Shown here: in pieces, positions 12,701 through 25,900 of the stretch
How the letters are laid out: each line of letters starts with the position of its first letter
How positions within the stretch are numbered: position 1 is the first letter of the stretch
NCBI GenBank assembly: GCA_029582265.1
Contig: CM055837.1
Span: forward strand, 2,589,148 to 2,653,147
Reading direction: 5' to 3'
From: Zoroaster sp. YZ-2022
Lineage: Eukaryota; Echinodermata; Asteroidea; Forcipulatida; Zoroasteridae
DNA: 64,000 nucleotides
Made by a program: the position numbers and the translations under genes
The notes under the pieces: generated by a model
The model's input: the letters and a program-made list of their open reading frames with translations, nothing else
Told to the model about the DNA's origin: nothing
Database searches by the model: none

Positions 12701-15700
12701 AACGAATGCAGGGACACGATGTTCGTATTTTTTGAGTAGTAATTAGTTCTGAAAAAACTGGTGGTTACAACTCATGCACAATAATCCTGTCTGTATATGG
12801 CCATATAGACCCCCGTCCAGGCATCCACCCTAATAGCAGTGCTGAAAACTTGGTAATGCCGCGTGCATAAAAGCTAAGTGCTTGACCAATATAGCAGCAA
12901 TTGGCATGGAAAGGCTTAACCCTATTGGCTAATCCATGCTATTTGATTGACAGGCTAGATTGGTGTATATACATACTGTTATATACGATCTATTGTCCTT
13001 CAATTATTTGGACTTAATTCATTGATGTGTTTGCTGTGTGTTTAAATATTTTCACCTATAAAATAAATTGAATGCATACCACCTGTCATGATCATATGAT
13101 AATACGCTTTTCCTAAAGCAGCCATATTGGGGTGTTTTTTTTAAATACACATCTATTAGAGTCAAAATGACATATGATTCTCGATATACGGCATAGTGCA
13201 CCCCCCCTCCCATTGTGTCTTTATTGTGTTCCAGGAATCTTAGGAATTCTTTAGAGGATTTCAGGGGAGAGGTCCGTTAACAATAGAACAACAGTGTGTT
13301 AGTGTATAGGGACATTTGGGGGGGGGGGTGGCACTCTGTCGCATATCGAGCATGGTATACAAAATGAGGCTCATGTCAAAAATAGACTGGTGCCTTTCAT
13401 ACTGTGATTTGTTTGGGAGATTCAAGTCAAGGAACCAGACAAATATGGCTGCTCCTTTTAAGGGTCTATTGTAATTTATTGATACAATGCTAAATAATCC
13501 TTTTGTCTTTATTTTTACAGACTCCGTTTGATGACAGAGCTCCTCACTACTTCTGTATCCTTTTTCAATTTGTCTTTGTCAAAAATTATGAATTTCATTT
13601 AAAGTAATTTCCAGGCCTGTGAAAAGTAGTAAACATCTTTAAAAACAAATTTTACAAGCTGGAGTACTTGTTAACAAATAAGCAGAATGCAGGTGCATCA
13701 GTGTTGTTTGTCGGTGGTTTTCTTTTTGGAGTCTCGGTCTTCAAAAATGAAAATGACGTAATATACATGTAGGCCTGCTTCATATCATGTCATGGAATTG
13801 GAATTTTTTGTTAAGGAAAAATCATGGAATTTTGATTAGGATGTAGGAACCCTGCAAAAGTCTTAATCAGGGAATATGAAAGGGTAATTATAACACTTGA
13901 TCAAGGAATTTTCTATTTTCAAGGAAGTTTCTATTTCATATTAATTAGTGAGAGAAATCTTTTGGAAAAAATGCTGTGTGGCCCCATTGAGCTAAATCTT
14001 TCACAGATCAGTTCAATACGTGATCTTCAAAGTATAAATCTTTTAACGAAAGAGCACTTGAGAATAGGAGGTATCCAACCCTTGCAAACATGCTCCTTAA
14101 CCACAGATACTTACAGTTGTTGATAACCTGGAGTACTCTGAGATCATTGTGAATTTCTCCTCCTTGTCTCGTTGGTTTGATCCTCCTCTGGAGCCTCCCA
14201 AGACGTCTCACAGCTCAACGAGAGAGAAGGATAAACCGAAGGATGCTGAGTCAGTGGCCGGCTCAAGCATCGTGGCCGATGGTGTTGGTAAGAACAAAAA
14301 CACATAATATAGAAACGAACCCTCCTATGGTTTGACCTTTCAAAACCTTTCAAAATCTGCTTACTGGCAAAATGGCTATCAATAATGTATGAACCCTTTA
14401 AAACCCTCCAGAATTTGTTGCTACTGAACTACCACACCCTTTCAATACCCTTTGAAAGGTATTGAAACAATTCAACACCAGTTTGTTCAGAGAGTTGTTT
14501 CACCTTTCGAAACCTTTCATAGGTCCCTTTTGTCAGACAGTTTTCTCACCTTTCAAAACCCTTCAGTACAGCAAACTTGAAAGGTTTGAAAGGTCTGACA
14601 ATTCTATGGCAAACTGCACTGTACATAGGAGGGTTAAGCCTGTAAAACTGTTTGCAGTGACACCATGTAGAAATTCTCTTTTGACTAGTAAGTGGTTCTG
14701 AAAAGAACCGATTGGTTACAACTCAACGTTTCAATCGGATCTGATCATCTTTAGGAGAAGACAGTCAGAGCTCTAAAAAAAAATCAGAACATTTGAACAA
14801 AACTTAAAATTGAAATAGACGTCTGCACTGTAAAAGTAATTGAATAATTTGTCATATTGTTTTCTTACTTTAATTTCTTAATATTTCTGTTTAGTATTTC
14901 TTTTTGTTTTTTTCTTTTTTTAAATGACCTGTTGCATTTGGTTTTCTTCAATTAAATCGAAAAGTGATTATTATTTGTTATTAATTTGAACCGTCCAGCT
15001 CTGAAGGAAATCCCTATCATCATCCCCAACGTCTCTGGGCTTCTCGTTGCCGAGCCGTACTCATGGAAGAGTCTCGTGGTCGGCCAGCCCATTCTGCGTA
15101 TCCGTACCACCTCCACCAAGGCTGCTGCCCTCACACTGCCGCCAGGCCGGCACGTATTACGCTTCACCATGAATGCGCCACTCGGATACCACGTCCACCT
15201 GTGCTCAACCGTACCATTTGTGTATGGGGATGAGGAAACAGTGATGACGCATCTAGTCAAGGTTAGAGAAATAGTCAAAATTTACTGAACACTTACTTGG
15301 TGTAAAACTGATATTAATCTTCCCTAGAAATAATTTTGTGAAGAATGCTGTCATTGATAAGAAAAGTAAAATAATGTCTAGTTAAAATTTAGGAAAGAGT
15401 ACTCTTTCCCTAAATTCCATATTAGAATGAATACAAAAAATCTGAATACATTTTCACAATTTTCTTGTGAAAGACACAAGGTAAATAGCTGAAGCTTTCA
15501 CACGTTAGTTTTTTAATGTAAGTATATTCTTAGAACAGGTTGTACCTTCCCTTTAACTTTTTTTATATATTTTTTTCCCTATGCTATCATTGTATATTGT
15601 TTCACAAGTTAGTTTTTTAATGTAAGTATATTCTTAGAACAGGTTGTACCTTCCCTTTAACTTTTTTTTTTTTTTTTTACAAATGCTATCATTGAATAAT

Positions 15701-16944
15701 GTATCACAAGTTAGTTTTTTAATGTAAGTATATTCTTAGAACAGGTTGTACCTTCCCTTTAACTTTTTTTATTTTTATTTTTCCCTATGCTATCATTGTA
15801 TATTGTTTCACAAGTTAGTTTTTTAATGTAAGTATATTCTTAGAACAGGTTGTACCTTCCCTTTAACTTTTTTTTTTTTTTTTTTCCCCTATGCTATCAT
15901 TGTATATTGTTTCACAAGTTAGTTTTTTAATGTAAGTATATTCTTAGAACAGGTTGTACCTTCCCTTTTACTTTTTTTTTTTTTTTTTACCCTATGCTAT
16001 CATTGTATATTGTTTCACAAGTTAGTTTTTTAATGTAAGTATATTCTTAGAACAGGTTGTACCTTCCCTTTAACTTTTTTTTTTTTTTTTTCCCTATGCT
16101 ATCATTGTATATTGTTTCACAAGTTAGTTTTTTAATGTAAGTATATTCTTAGAACAGGTTGTACCTTCCCTTTAACTTTTTTTTTTTTTTTTTTCCCTAT
16201 GCTATCATTGTATATTGTTTCACAAGTTAGTTTTTTAATGTAAGTATATTCTTAGAACAGGTTTTACCTTCCCTTTAACTTTTTTTTTTTTTTTTTTTTT
16301 TCCCTATGCTATCATTGTATATTGTTTCACGTTAGTTTTTAATGTAAGTATATTCTTAGAACAGGTTGTACCTTCCCTTTAACTTTTTTTCTTTTTTTCC
16401 CCTATGCTATCATTGTATATTGTTTCACAAGTTAGTTTTTTAATGTAAGTATATTCTTAGAACAGGTTGTACCTTCCCTTTAACTTTTTTTTTTTTTTTT
16501 TTTTCCTATGCTATCATTGTATATTGTTTGTATTCATGAGGTGTCGTGGCCGAGCGGTCTAGCTTACCGGATTCAAGTTCTGGTGTTAGCAACAGAATGT
16601 GGGTTCGAATCACGGCCGTGACACTTGTGTCCTTGAGCAAGACACTTAATCATAATTGCTTCTCTCCACCCAGGGGTTAAATGGGTACCTGTGAAGGCAG
16701 AGTTGGTTTGCTCTATATGCGCTAGAAATGGCAGCAATTGAGCTGTATACTCCCCAGGGAGCTGAGATGGTTTCAGGAATGATTTATGAGCCTTATGAGC
16801 AGGGATAATAATATAATGCGCCTTGAGCACCACTTAGTTGGTGGATACGTGCGCTATATAAATCCACACATTATTATTATTATGTTTTTCTTTGTTTCCG
16901 CGCCTTGAGCGCCCAGCAGGGTGGATATGTGCACGCTAAAAATC

Positions 16945-16981
<37 letters not shown>

Positions 16982-19900
16982 TTTGACATCTGTTTTGTTT
17001 ACAGGAGAGCTGTCGCTTTGTGGACCATGCCACTCAGTTAATGAAAGCTATCGGTAACGTCGTACAACAGATTGATAATAAGGAAAGCTTGAATCCAGCA
17101 ATGAGTGCACTAAACGACTTACACTGCCCTGTCAAGAAAGACAGGATCGCTGTCATGCATAACTTTGAGGTGAGCCTTGCAGGAACAGACACCCAGGGGA
17201 CAATCTCATAGAACTACTAAGCACACGAACTTGCTGAGAACAGAAAAGTTATGCTTAGTAAAAATAGCTTACCGGCTAGGGCTGTGCGTTTTCGGATATT
17301 TTTGGAACCGGATACTCGAAATCAGGAAACTTCAGATACCCGGATTCCCGTTTTCATTTTTGTTGAAAACATGCCTCCGGTGGTGTATAAATACATGTAC
17401 TGTAAATGGTAACAAATTGACTTTTATAATACAGAGGATACCATACTTTTCTTTATTGGAGTGCAATCTCTTGAATTTAAATATAATTGTCTATAAAAGT
17501 GTAAACATAGCGGTAGCTATGGGGCTGTATACTCCTCAGGGAGCTGAGAAAGTTTAAGGATTGATATTGGCCCAATGACCAGGGATAATAATGTAAAAGC
17601 GCCTTGTATCCTTTGGCAATTTGGCACTCTATAAATCCAGTTATTATTATTATTACCTTTTTCTTCTCTGACAGGTTTTTGGTGAAGCCCTGTACTTGAC
17701 CCTCCGTAAGGCCTTTGGTGAAAACTTCACCCCAGAGATCACCTATGCTTGGAAGGTCTTCACCCTTGACGTCACATCAAAAAATGTCACTGGTATTAGC
17801 TCTGCAGGAAGCAGACCAGGTAAGTCAGATTAGTGCTCAGCGGCAATTACTGCTTACCGTGTTTTACGGGTTACCAGCAAGAATTTCACATCATCCATAT
17901 TGCTTTGGTTGGTGGCTGATAATCAAAGTTCGCTTAGCAGCAATTAATGCTTAGGATGTTTTACAGATGACAGCCATAATTTGCACTTAATTATTAAGCA
18001 TTCTGCATAAACAGAATTGTTTGCATAGAAATGTTGTTATACAAAGCCACAATATAGAATTTGCACCAAACAGAGCATAAAATGGCAGCCTTTAATAAAA
18101 TAAGTTTGATTTCTGGCTTTTGAAAGATTTTTAAGATTTTCCTAGGTAGTCTTCAAGACTTGACCTTTAATATTTTAAGAGTATGGAAAACTTTCCGCAT
18201 GGAAATTATTTCATTATGAATCCCTTTTTGATATGGTAATTTCAGGAGCCTCTTGGTTGGCTATAGAAAGCAGGCCAGGTATATTGTGTGATGTGATTGG
18301 TTAATGCAGTGATGAATATTCATATATTTGGATCTAAAGTGATGAAATGGTTTATGTGGTATTTTAGAATAAAACAAGTTTTACAGTTTTAATCATATGG
18401 TTCCCAAATAAAGAAAAAGATCGTTCAAGATTTCAGAGGTTTTTTTAACCTTTAAACATGAATGAGTGAGAATAAGTTTAAATAAGAATATACATAATTC
18501 AATGAAAAAATAGGTTTTTTGAGACTTAAATTTGAAAATGCATGAATCTTTAATCAAGTTACTGAATAGTGCTTGGTCTCTTTTAATGGGTCTGGGAGAT
18601 CATTTGATTATAGCTTTCAAAACCATTGCCTTACCCTCGACACAAGTTGAATTTGACTTATTATTTAAAAGTGTTATTTATCAACAACAAAAAAAAGTCT
18701 ATAACCCTTTGTATATTTATTTATTTAAATATATTTCTTAGAAAAGTTCAGAGCTGTCATAATGCATGTTTCAAACTGCACCACTTTCCAAAATAACTCT
18801 CTTCTATACAATTGTTACCAAATTCATCATAATGCACTGCAAATTGCACCCATATTGCACCCCATGATGTTCCTCCTTTGATAACCAATTTGAATCTTCT
18901 CCCATCCCTCTCTGCCCTGCCCTCTTGACTGATTTATCTGCCCCCCCATAGATGAGGTTACAGCTCATGAGACCGCAGGTACTAACAGAGTAGTATGCTT
19001 AAGTTTGTTTTGCATGTCAGCGTTTTTTGTAGTTCTAAAACTCATGATTCCGTCAGTTTGGCATGTTTTATGTGAGAAAAGCATTAGGCAATATATTTTT
19101 ACATAGTTAGGCCATGTTCAAATGATCGACTTTGGCTACGGCTATGGACGTTGGCAGCGCACACCAGCATTGAAGCATAGGCAGATGGTGTGCCATGGTC
19201 GAGCAGTTTAGTGCATCGGATTTGTGTTCTGATGGCTGAGTCGTCAGAATGTGGGTTCGAATCCCAACCGCGACCGGGGTGCTTGTGTCCTTGAGCAAGA
19301 CACTTTACCATAATTGCTTCTCTCCACCCAGGGGTAAATGGGTACATGTGAGGGCAGAGTTGGTTGTTGTGTTTGATTAGCCCTAACGTTATATGCGCTG
19401 TAATGGCAGCAATTGAGCTGTATACTCCCCAGGGAGCTGAGATGGTTTCAGGAATGATTTATGAGCCTGATGAGCAGGGATAATAATATAATGCACCTTG
19501 AGCACCAGTTTGGTGGATACGTGCGCTATATAAGTCCACATTATTATTATTATTAGTGATCTAGCCATAGTCGCAACCAAAGCCATCAATTCGGACGTGG
19601 CCTTATATAGAGTGTGATCACCGAATATTTTGTTCATTCACAAACTACATGTAGTTGCGTGCCGTCACACCATTAACATGGATATAGCCATGGGTAGTCT
19701 TATCTCTGCATGTTTTCACCTTGGCATGAATATTTCTTCGTTCACAAAATAGTTGCATGATGTTTGGATAGTGACGCTTATAGCCCCCACATTTTTAGTT
19801 CGCATGTTTTTGATTAAATTTTTGGATTAAATTTTTAAAAAATCTTGATAATTATTACTTGCCAAAAATATTCCACTGTAAAAAAAATGTTTTGTTGGAA

Positions 19901-22900
19901 ATGAAAATGAATTTGTCAAGGGAATATATGTACTGATTACTATATTCCTCAATTGGTGTAAAATGAAAAAAATTATTTTTAAGAAAACATGCTAGACTGC
20001 ATAAATCAAACAAGCCTAAATTCACCTCTTTTCATAAATAAATATATTTTACTGATTTCATTTCAACGTAATTATAACAAAATTTCTATTAGTACAAAAC
20101 TTAACGGTTTCCTAATTATTGTTCAGTTTTTAAGATATTACAATAGTAAACTATAAACAAGATGAAGTCATTATCGATTTAGTTTGCCGTGTACACCATG
20201 TTAGTTAAATCTCAACTATCGCTTAGATATAGTCAGTTGATGTGCAGTTAGAATTTCTGTGAACTTTTACCATCGGCCTTAAATTAAACAACGTAAATCT
20301 ATTTTCAGCAACAGGTGCATCAAGAAAGTCTGCCAAACTAAAGAAACGTAAGTTGTGTGTGGATTTGTCCTCTTGTTACATGCTTTATTAACCCTAACCC
20401 CCTATAGGTATTCTGGCTAGGAACCTTCTTTAACCCTAACCCCCTATAGGTATTCTGGCTAGGAACCTTCTTTAACCCTAACCCCCTATATGTATTCTGG
20501 CTAGGAACCTTCTTTAATCCTAACCCCCTATATGTATTCTGGCTAGGAACCTTCTTTAACCCTAACCCCCTATATGTATTCTGGTTAGGAACCTTCTTTA
20601 ACCCTAACCCCCTATATGTATTCTGGCTAGGAACCTTCTTTAACCCTAACCCCCTATAGGTATTCTGGCTAGGAACCTTCTTTAACCCTAACCCCCTATA
20701 GGTATTCTGGTTAGGAACCTTCTTTAATCCTAACCCCCTATATGTATTCTGGCTAGGAACCTTCTTTAATCCTAACCCCTAGGTATTCTGGCTATGAACC
20801 TTCCTGAATCCTCCAACATCCATCAGTGCACTTTTGGAAACATGCCCTTATCTTCAAAATGCACCATGCATTTTCATTGATCTTTCATATTCAGCACTTA
20901 TGGCCTGTACATCATGCCAGGTAGTAATTTTGCCCCATTTGAAGAGGTGAAAGTACCAGTTTCTGAAAGTGCTGAATTTTTCCAAAAAAGTGCCCCTTGG
21001 AGTATTTGGATGGATTTGGGGTGGTTAGGGTTAAAATAAAGGTGTTTTTATTTGCTTTATATTAGTATTTCTAGCAATATATAATTCTACATTTCAGTTT
21101 ATTTTATTCTAAACTGTACAGAAGCTTTTATTAAAACTTGCCACATTTTTCACAACTTTTTAAGGTTATGTTGTACTCAGTGTCAATTTACAATATTTCC
21201 TTTGACATTTTGTGTACCATATTGAAATAGTAATTTAATTTCTTATTGTTCTGACTTTATTTTTGGTTGTTTTATTTCACAGGGGAAGTCCCAGAATTAT
21301 GGCAGAACAGGTACATTAGCATGTTTATAATATTCAAAAGAGAAAGGAGTCACGTGTTCTTATTATTTGAACATGATTTGAGCAAATTAAACAAATTCTA
21401 CTTTCTACTCAGAAAGTGAACAAGAAATTTTATGAATGAAGAAATTTAACATGTCCAACCATACAAGATTCAAAGAAGCAATAATATATAAAAACCTGTA
21501 TTCTCTAAATGCAAAAGTTTTGGGCGTCACCACTAGACAAGCTTGCTTCTTGGAGATCTCCGCCACTTAATTGCCCTTGTTTTATTTCTTTACAGATATA
21601 TGTTTTTGTATATTGAATTGATTGAGTGGAAAATTTTAAATAATTTTTATTAATTAATTTATTATTAATGAATACTGTAATTTATCTTTCTGTTACAATG
21701 TAATTCACCAGAATTTGAATGTTTGTACACAGAGAACCATCAGTAGAGGAGACTGAGTCAGTAACTATTATCGCTAAACACTGGAGACGATTTGTCATAC
21801 AAAAGATACGCGCCTCAAGAACACCAGGTAAGCTCATCTCAAATCAGACACAGCCCAAAGATGTATTGTCCATGTGATGTGATGTTCTTTTTCATTTGAA
21901 CATCGAAAAGAATCCGAACAGAGTAAAATTCCCTTTTTCCAGCATGTTTTTTTACAAGACCATTCTCACCGTTGCATTATGTACAGGAACTGAAGAGAAT
22001 CTACAGGCCAAGGAACAGTTACTGAAGGTGTGGACTACCTTGGAAGCTAACTTAGAGCAGCATGCATTGCATCTATTCAGGTAAGGAAGCTCTTCGACAA
22101 GATGCCATCATTTTCCTATCAGGAAAGTCATTACATTTCTATCGTGTGATTTCAAGGCTAAGCCTGGGAAAAATTATAGAAAATCTGGGAATAAGCTTTA
22201 AACCATGGACAAGTTTGAAATCTGTCAATGGAATTTCAGTCTTTGTGGAAAACCTTTTTGAAATGTCATGACATTTTCACAGAGAAGATTAGAGCAACAT
22301 TTGGTTGCAGGAGTGGGATCAAAGTCTGTGTTTATTTAGTCTTATTTAAATGTTGTTTTATTTTCTCCAGGACCATGTTCAAGATTGACTCTGATATGAT
22401 GCCAGACTTTCCCTTCTACCAGGATGAGTGGAATCGCATCTCCTATGTCGATTTCCAGGGCACATACCAAGAACAGCCGGTCCACACATGGTTTGTGGTC
22501 TTCAGGTAGGTTCTTCCCCCTGTACAGGGACCCATGTTATCAATAATAATCACACATCAATTATATCGATTTTAGTCTGTTTTGTGTTTTTGTACATCAT
22601 CCATTAACGGTTACTCCCATACATAACATAACTATGTTCATCCCAACTTGCATACTGAGTCAAGTTATCAATAATATCAATTGTATTGATTTTTTTTATT
22701 TTTTTTATTTGTATGTTTTTGCAATGATGCGATTTTTGTGCTGGAACCAATATTGGTTGTTCCCAAATTCTTCATGCTTTTTCCAATGTGCATGTTATGA
22801 GTTAACATCATTAACCACGTATCAATTATATTAATTTTATCCTTTCTCTGTGTTTGCAGGGATGTGTTCTTTGTGCAAGAACCAATGTTAGTCGTACCCA

Positions 22901-25900
22901 AACTCTACGTATCCATCCCAACCTGCATGCTGCGAGTTATCGATAATGATACCGGTGAAGAAATCCCCAGGGTCTTTCAGCGTGTCGCTCCATTTGAATA
23001 CAAACGCAATAAGGTTAGCCCATGACCCCTCATCATTTGGGCCATGTAATAAAAACAAATTGGTGAACGTCTTTAAAAAAAAAAGAATCAGGTCAGGCAG
23101 GAGGTGTTTTTTTTTTCCTTTCTCAACGTTAATTCTGTTTTTTCTTTTTTCGAGAGGAAAACCTTATAATGGATCACATGTCATATACAAACAGACACCA
23201 ACAAAAACTGTAGAAAATAATTATTCATTGATTAACAGATAGATTGAATTATGGTTGGTTTTAGTGTGACTATGAATGTTGGATAATATTGATCAATAAA
23301 ATGTTCAGCAATACCTAAATCTTAATTATTTTCATTTGAAATGCCCTCGAATGATTTGTTTATTTCCTATAATTTCAGAGGGGCTACACCTTTGTGGCGG
23401 AAGCACGGACTACTGACCTTCCCCTCCCCGGGGGCAAATGGAGAATGCGTCTGATTGGATCGTCAAGCCCTCTACCCCAGCCTAGCAGGGATAATCCTAA
23501 CAGCAACTTTGGAGTCCGAGAGATCAGGGATTATTATATCCCTAACAAAGACAACATCATAATGAGGTACGGAGAAAGAAGGACCGAGGTTTTAAAATCT
23601 TGATAATCTTTCACTGAAAACTAAGTGATGAATTAGAAAAGTGTTCAGGCCTGTGATTTCTCAGGATTTTGTCTGATTTCAGGATTTTTTACAAATCTCC
23701 CTTTGCCTCCTAATTTTCTTGATAGAAGAGAAGTAGCCACCAAGGAAAGAAAGAAGTAGCCTGTACTATGTCCAAACCTCTAGTTTCTTGTTTGTGGGGA
23801 TGTGGAGAGTCTGTAAATCCTCCAAAATTAAACATCCAAGAGGTTCAGGGGGCTTTGTCCTCTAGACCAAAGGGAGACCCGGGCCAGCTACCCACAGGAG
23901 GTTCAGGGGGGCTTTGTCCTGTAGACCAAAGGGAGACCCAGGCCCGCTACCCACAGGAGGTTCAAGGGGCTTTGTCCTGTAGACCAAAGGGAGACCCAGG
24001 CCCGCGGCTACCCACAGGAGGTTCAGGGGGCTTTGTCCTCTAGACCAAAGGTAGACCCAGGCCCGCTACCCACAGGAGGTTCAGGGGGCTTTGTCCTGTA
24101 GACCAAAGGGAGACCCAGGCCCGCTACCCACAGGAGGTTCAGGGGGCTTTGTCCTGTAGACCAAAGGGAGACCCAGGCCTGCTACCCACAGGAGTTTCAG
24201 GGGGCTTTGTCCTCTAGACCAAAGGGAGACCCAGGCCCGCTACCTATTTTTCAGGATTTTTTTACTTTTGTCAAATCACACCTCTGAGTAGGTAAAACTT
24301 GTAGCTTTGCATGGTGAGGATGATAAGTAAGACTAATTGCGGTGACACCATGTGGAATCTCAATTGAGTAGTAATTAGTTCTGAAAAGAACTGGGGGTAC
24401 AACTCGACGTTTCGATCAGTATGCTCTGATCGTCCTCTGATCGTCCTCTGAGTGTTACAGCTAATACGGTACCTTATATTAAGAACACAGCTCTTGTGGT
24501 TCACACCATAGATCATCTAAGCGCAAAATATTGCTAAGCAAATTTATCTCCTTAGCAAAATTTTGCTGAGAACCAGCCAGACGCAATGTACATTAGGAGA
24601 CAATGTGGCCGGTAACCTATTTTTGCTAAGCGTAACTTTTCTGTGCTTAGCAGCTCTATGGAATTGGTCCCATGTGTGCATTATGTTACACGGTTGACTG
24701 TTTGTTTAAATTTGTGACAATAAGACATCTGAGAACCAGAGATGTTTTCACAAATTAATTTTATTTTCAAACGTTTCCGCATTCACTCTTTGCGTTTGAT
24801 TCCCAAGGTATACCGTCAAACCACAAGAAGACCACGTCACCAGTATCCAGTTCGGCACATCCAAACCAGACGTCTACATCGGTCTTCAAGTCCTAGACCA
24901 TGAGGAAGAGTTGGCAAGTACCATGGGTAAGGGGCACGCCGTCATCCCAGCCTTCACCTTCTTGAGGGACAAGGAGCCAGGGGAGGAGGAGAGACGCTCG
25001 GGGAGCAGAGTCTGTAAGTTGTCTTGACTTCTCAAAGATTGTTTTCAAAGATTGTTTCAAGATCTTTTAAAGAGAAGGTACAACACGTTAATTTCAACCC
25101 TCTAGTTTTCAAGAAATATATCACATAACTAATCGTGAAAATACTTGCTCACATTTCTGAGAAAAGGATGTTTTTTTCTTGCAACTTTTTGTAAATTCGA
25201 CATTACTGTGTTTTTTTTTTTAATTTGTTAAATGTATTTAACAAATTATTCTGTTGTTTGTCACAGCTGTCCGAGGTGGTAAGCCTCATGGGAGTTCATC
25301 TAGCTTAAACTCGGCCAAGAGACGGCAGCAGTCTGCTGGCAGCCATGATGGCAGAGCCTCGGTAAGTGGCATTTTCCCCACTAGAGAGCTACAAATGTAC
25401 ATGGATTTCTTTAACTTTGTATAAATATTCTGAAAAGGGGCCTACATTTCCTTCTAAAAAGATAGTTGTATTGGTTTATATGTTGATTTTTTTTTTTTTT
25501 TCAGCGAGCCAGCAGAGGTTCGGCAGATAAATTTGAGGATGCGGGCGAGGAGCAGGATTTAAGGGTTGGTATATTAGATGTTGTGATGTTTAGAGATTAT
25601 ACTCGCTGAGGGATACTTCCTGACTTGGATTCTTGGTTGATAAGTCCTTGTTTTCTCTTCCTCTATGTATTTTAACTCTTAAGAGTTGTAATAAGTTTTG
25701 GTTCTGAGAAGAACCAGTGGTGAGATAACTATTTATTTTGCAACACTTTTTCCGTCCATCCTCGCAGCCTCACAAGTACATCATTCAGGCCACCGTCTTA
25801 CGTAAGAGCTGGCCCCTCTCAGAGAGCAGCTGGGCATTCATACAAGTCCTGAAAGACTTAGAGAAGAACGACCTCAAAGGTACGTACCATATTTCTATCT

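Noticed and set aside
16539..16615. Possible tRNA gene
   Set aside because: A and B boxes are present, but the cloverleaf is degenerate and the sequence continues into a SINE body and (ATT)n tail.
20388..20790. Interstitial telomere repeat
   Set aside because: The period is 42 bp with one TTAACCCTAAC per unit, not (TTAGGG)n, and it lies inside a dispersed element.
23768..24043. Frame with collagen-like repeats (PKGDPG)
   Set aside because: Translation of a 58-bp array; no start context, splice sites or flanking domain.
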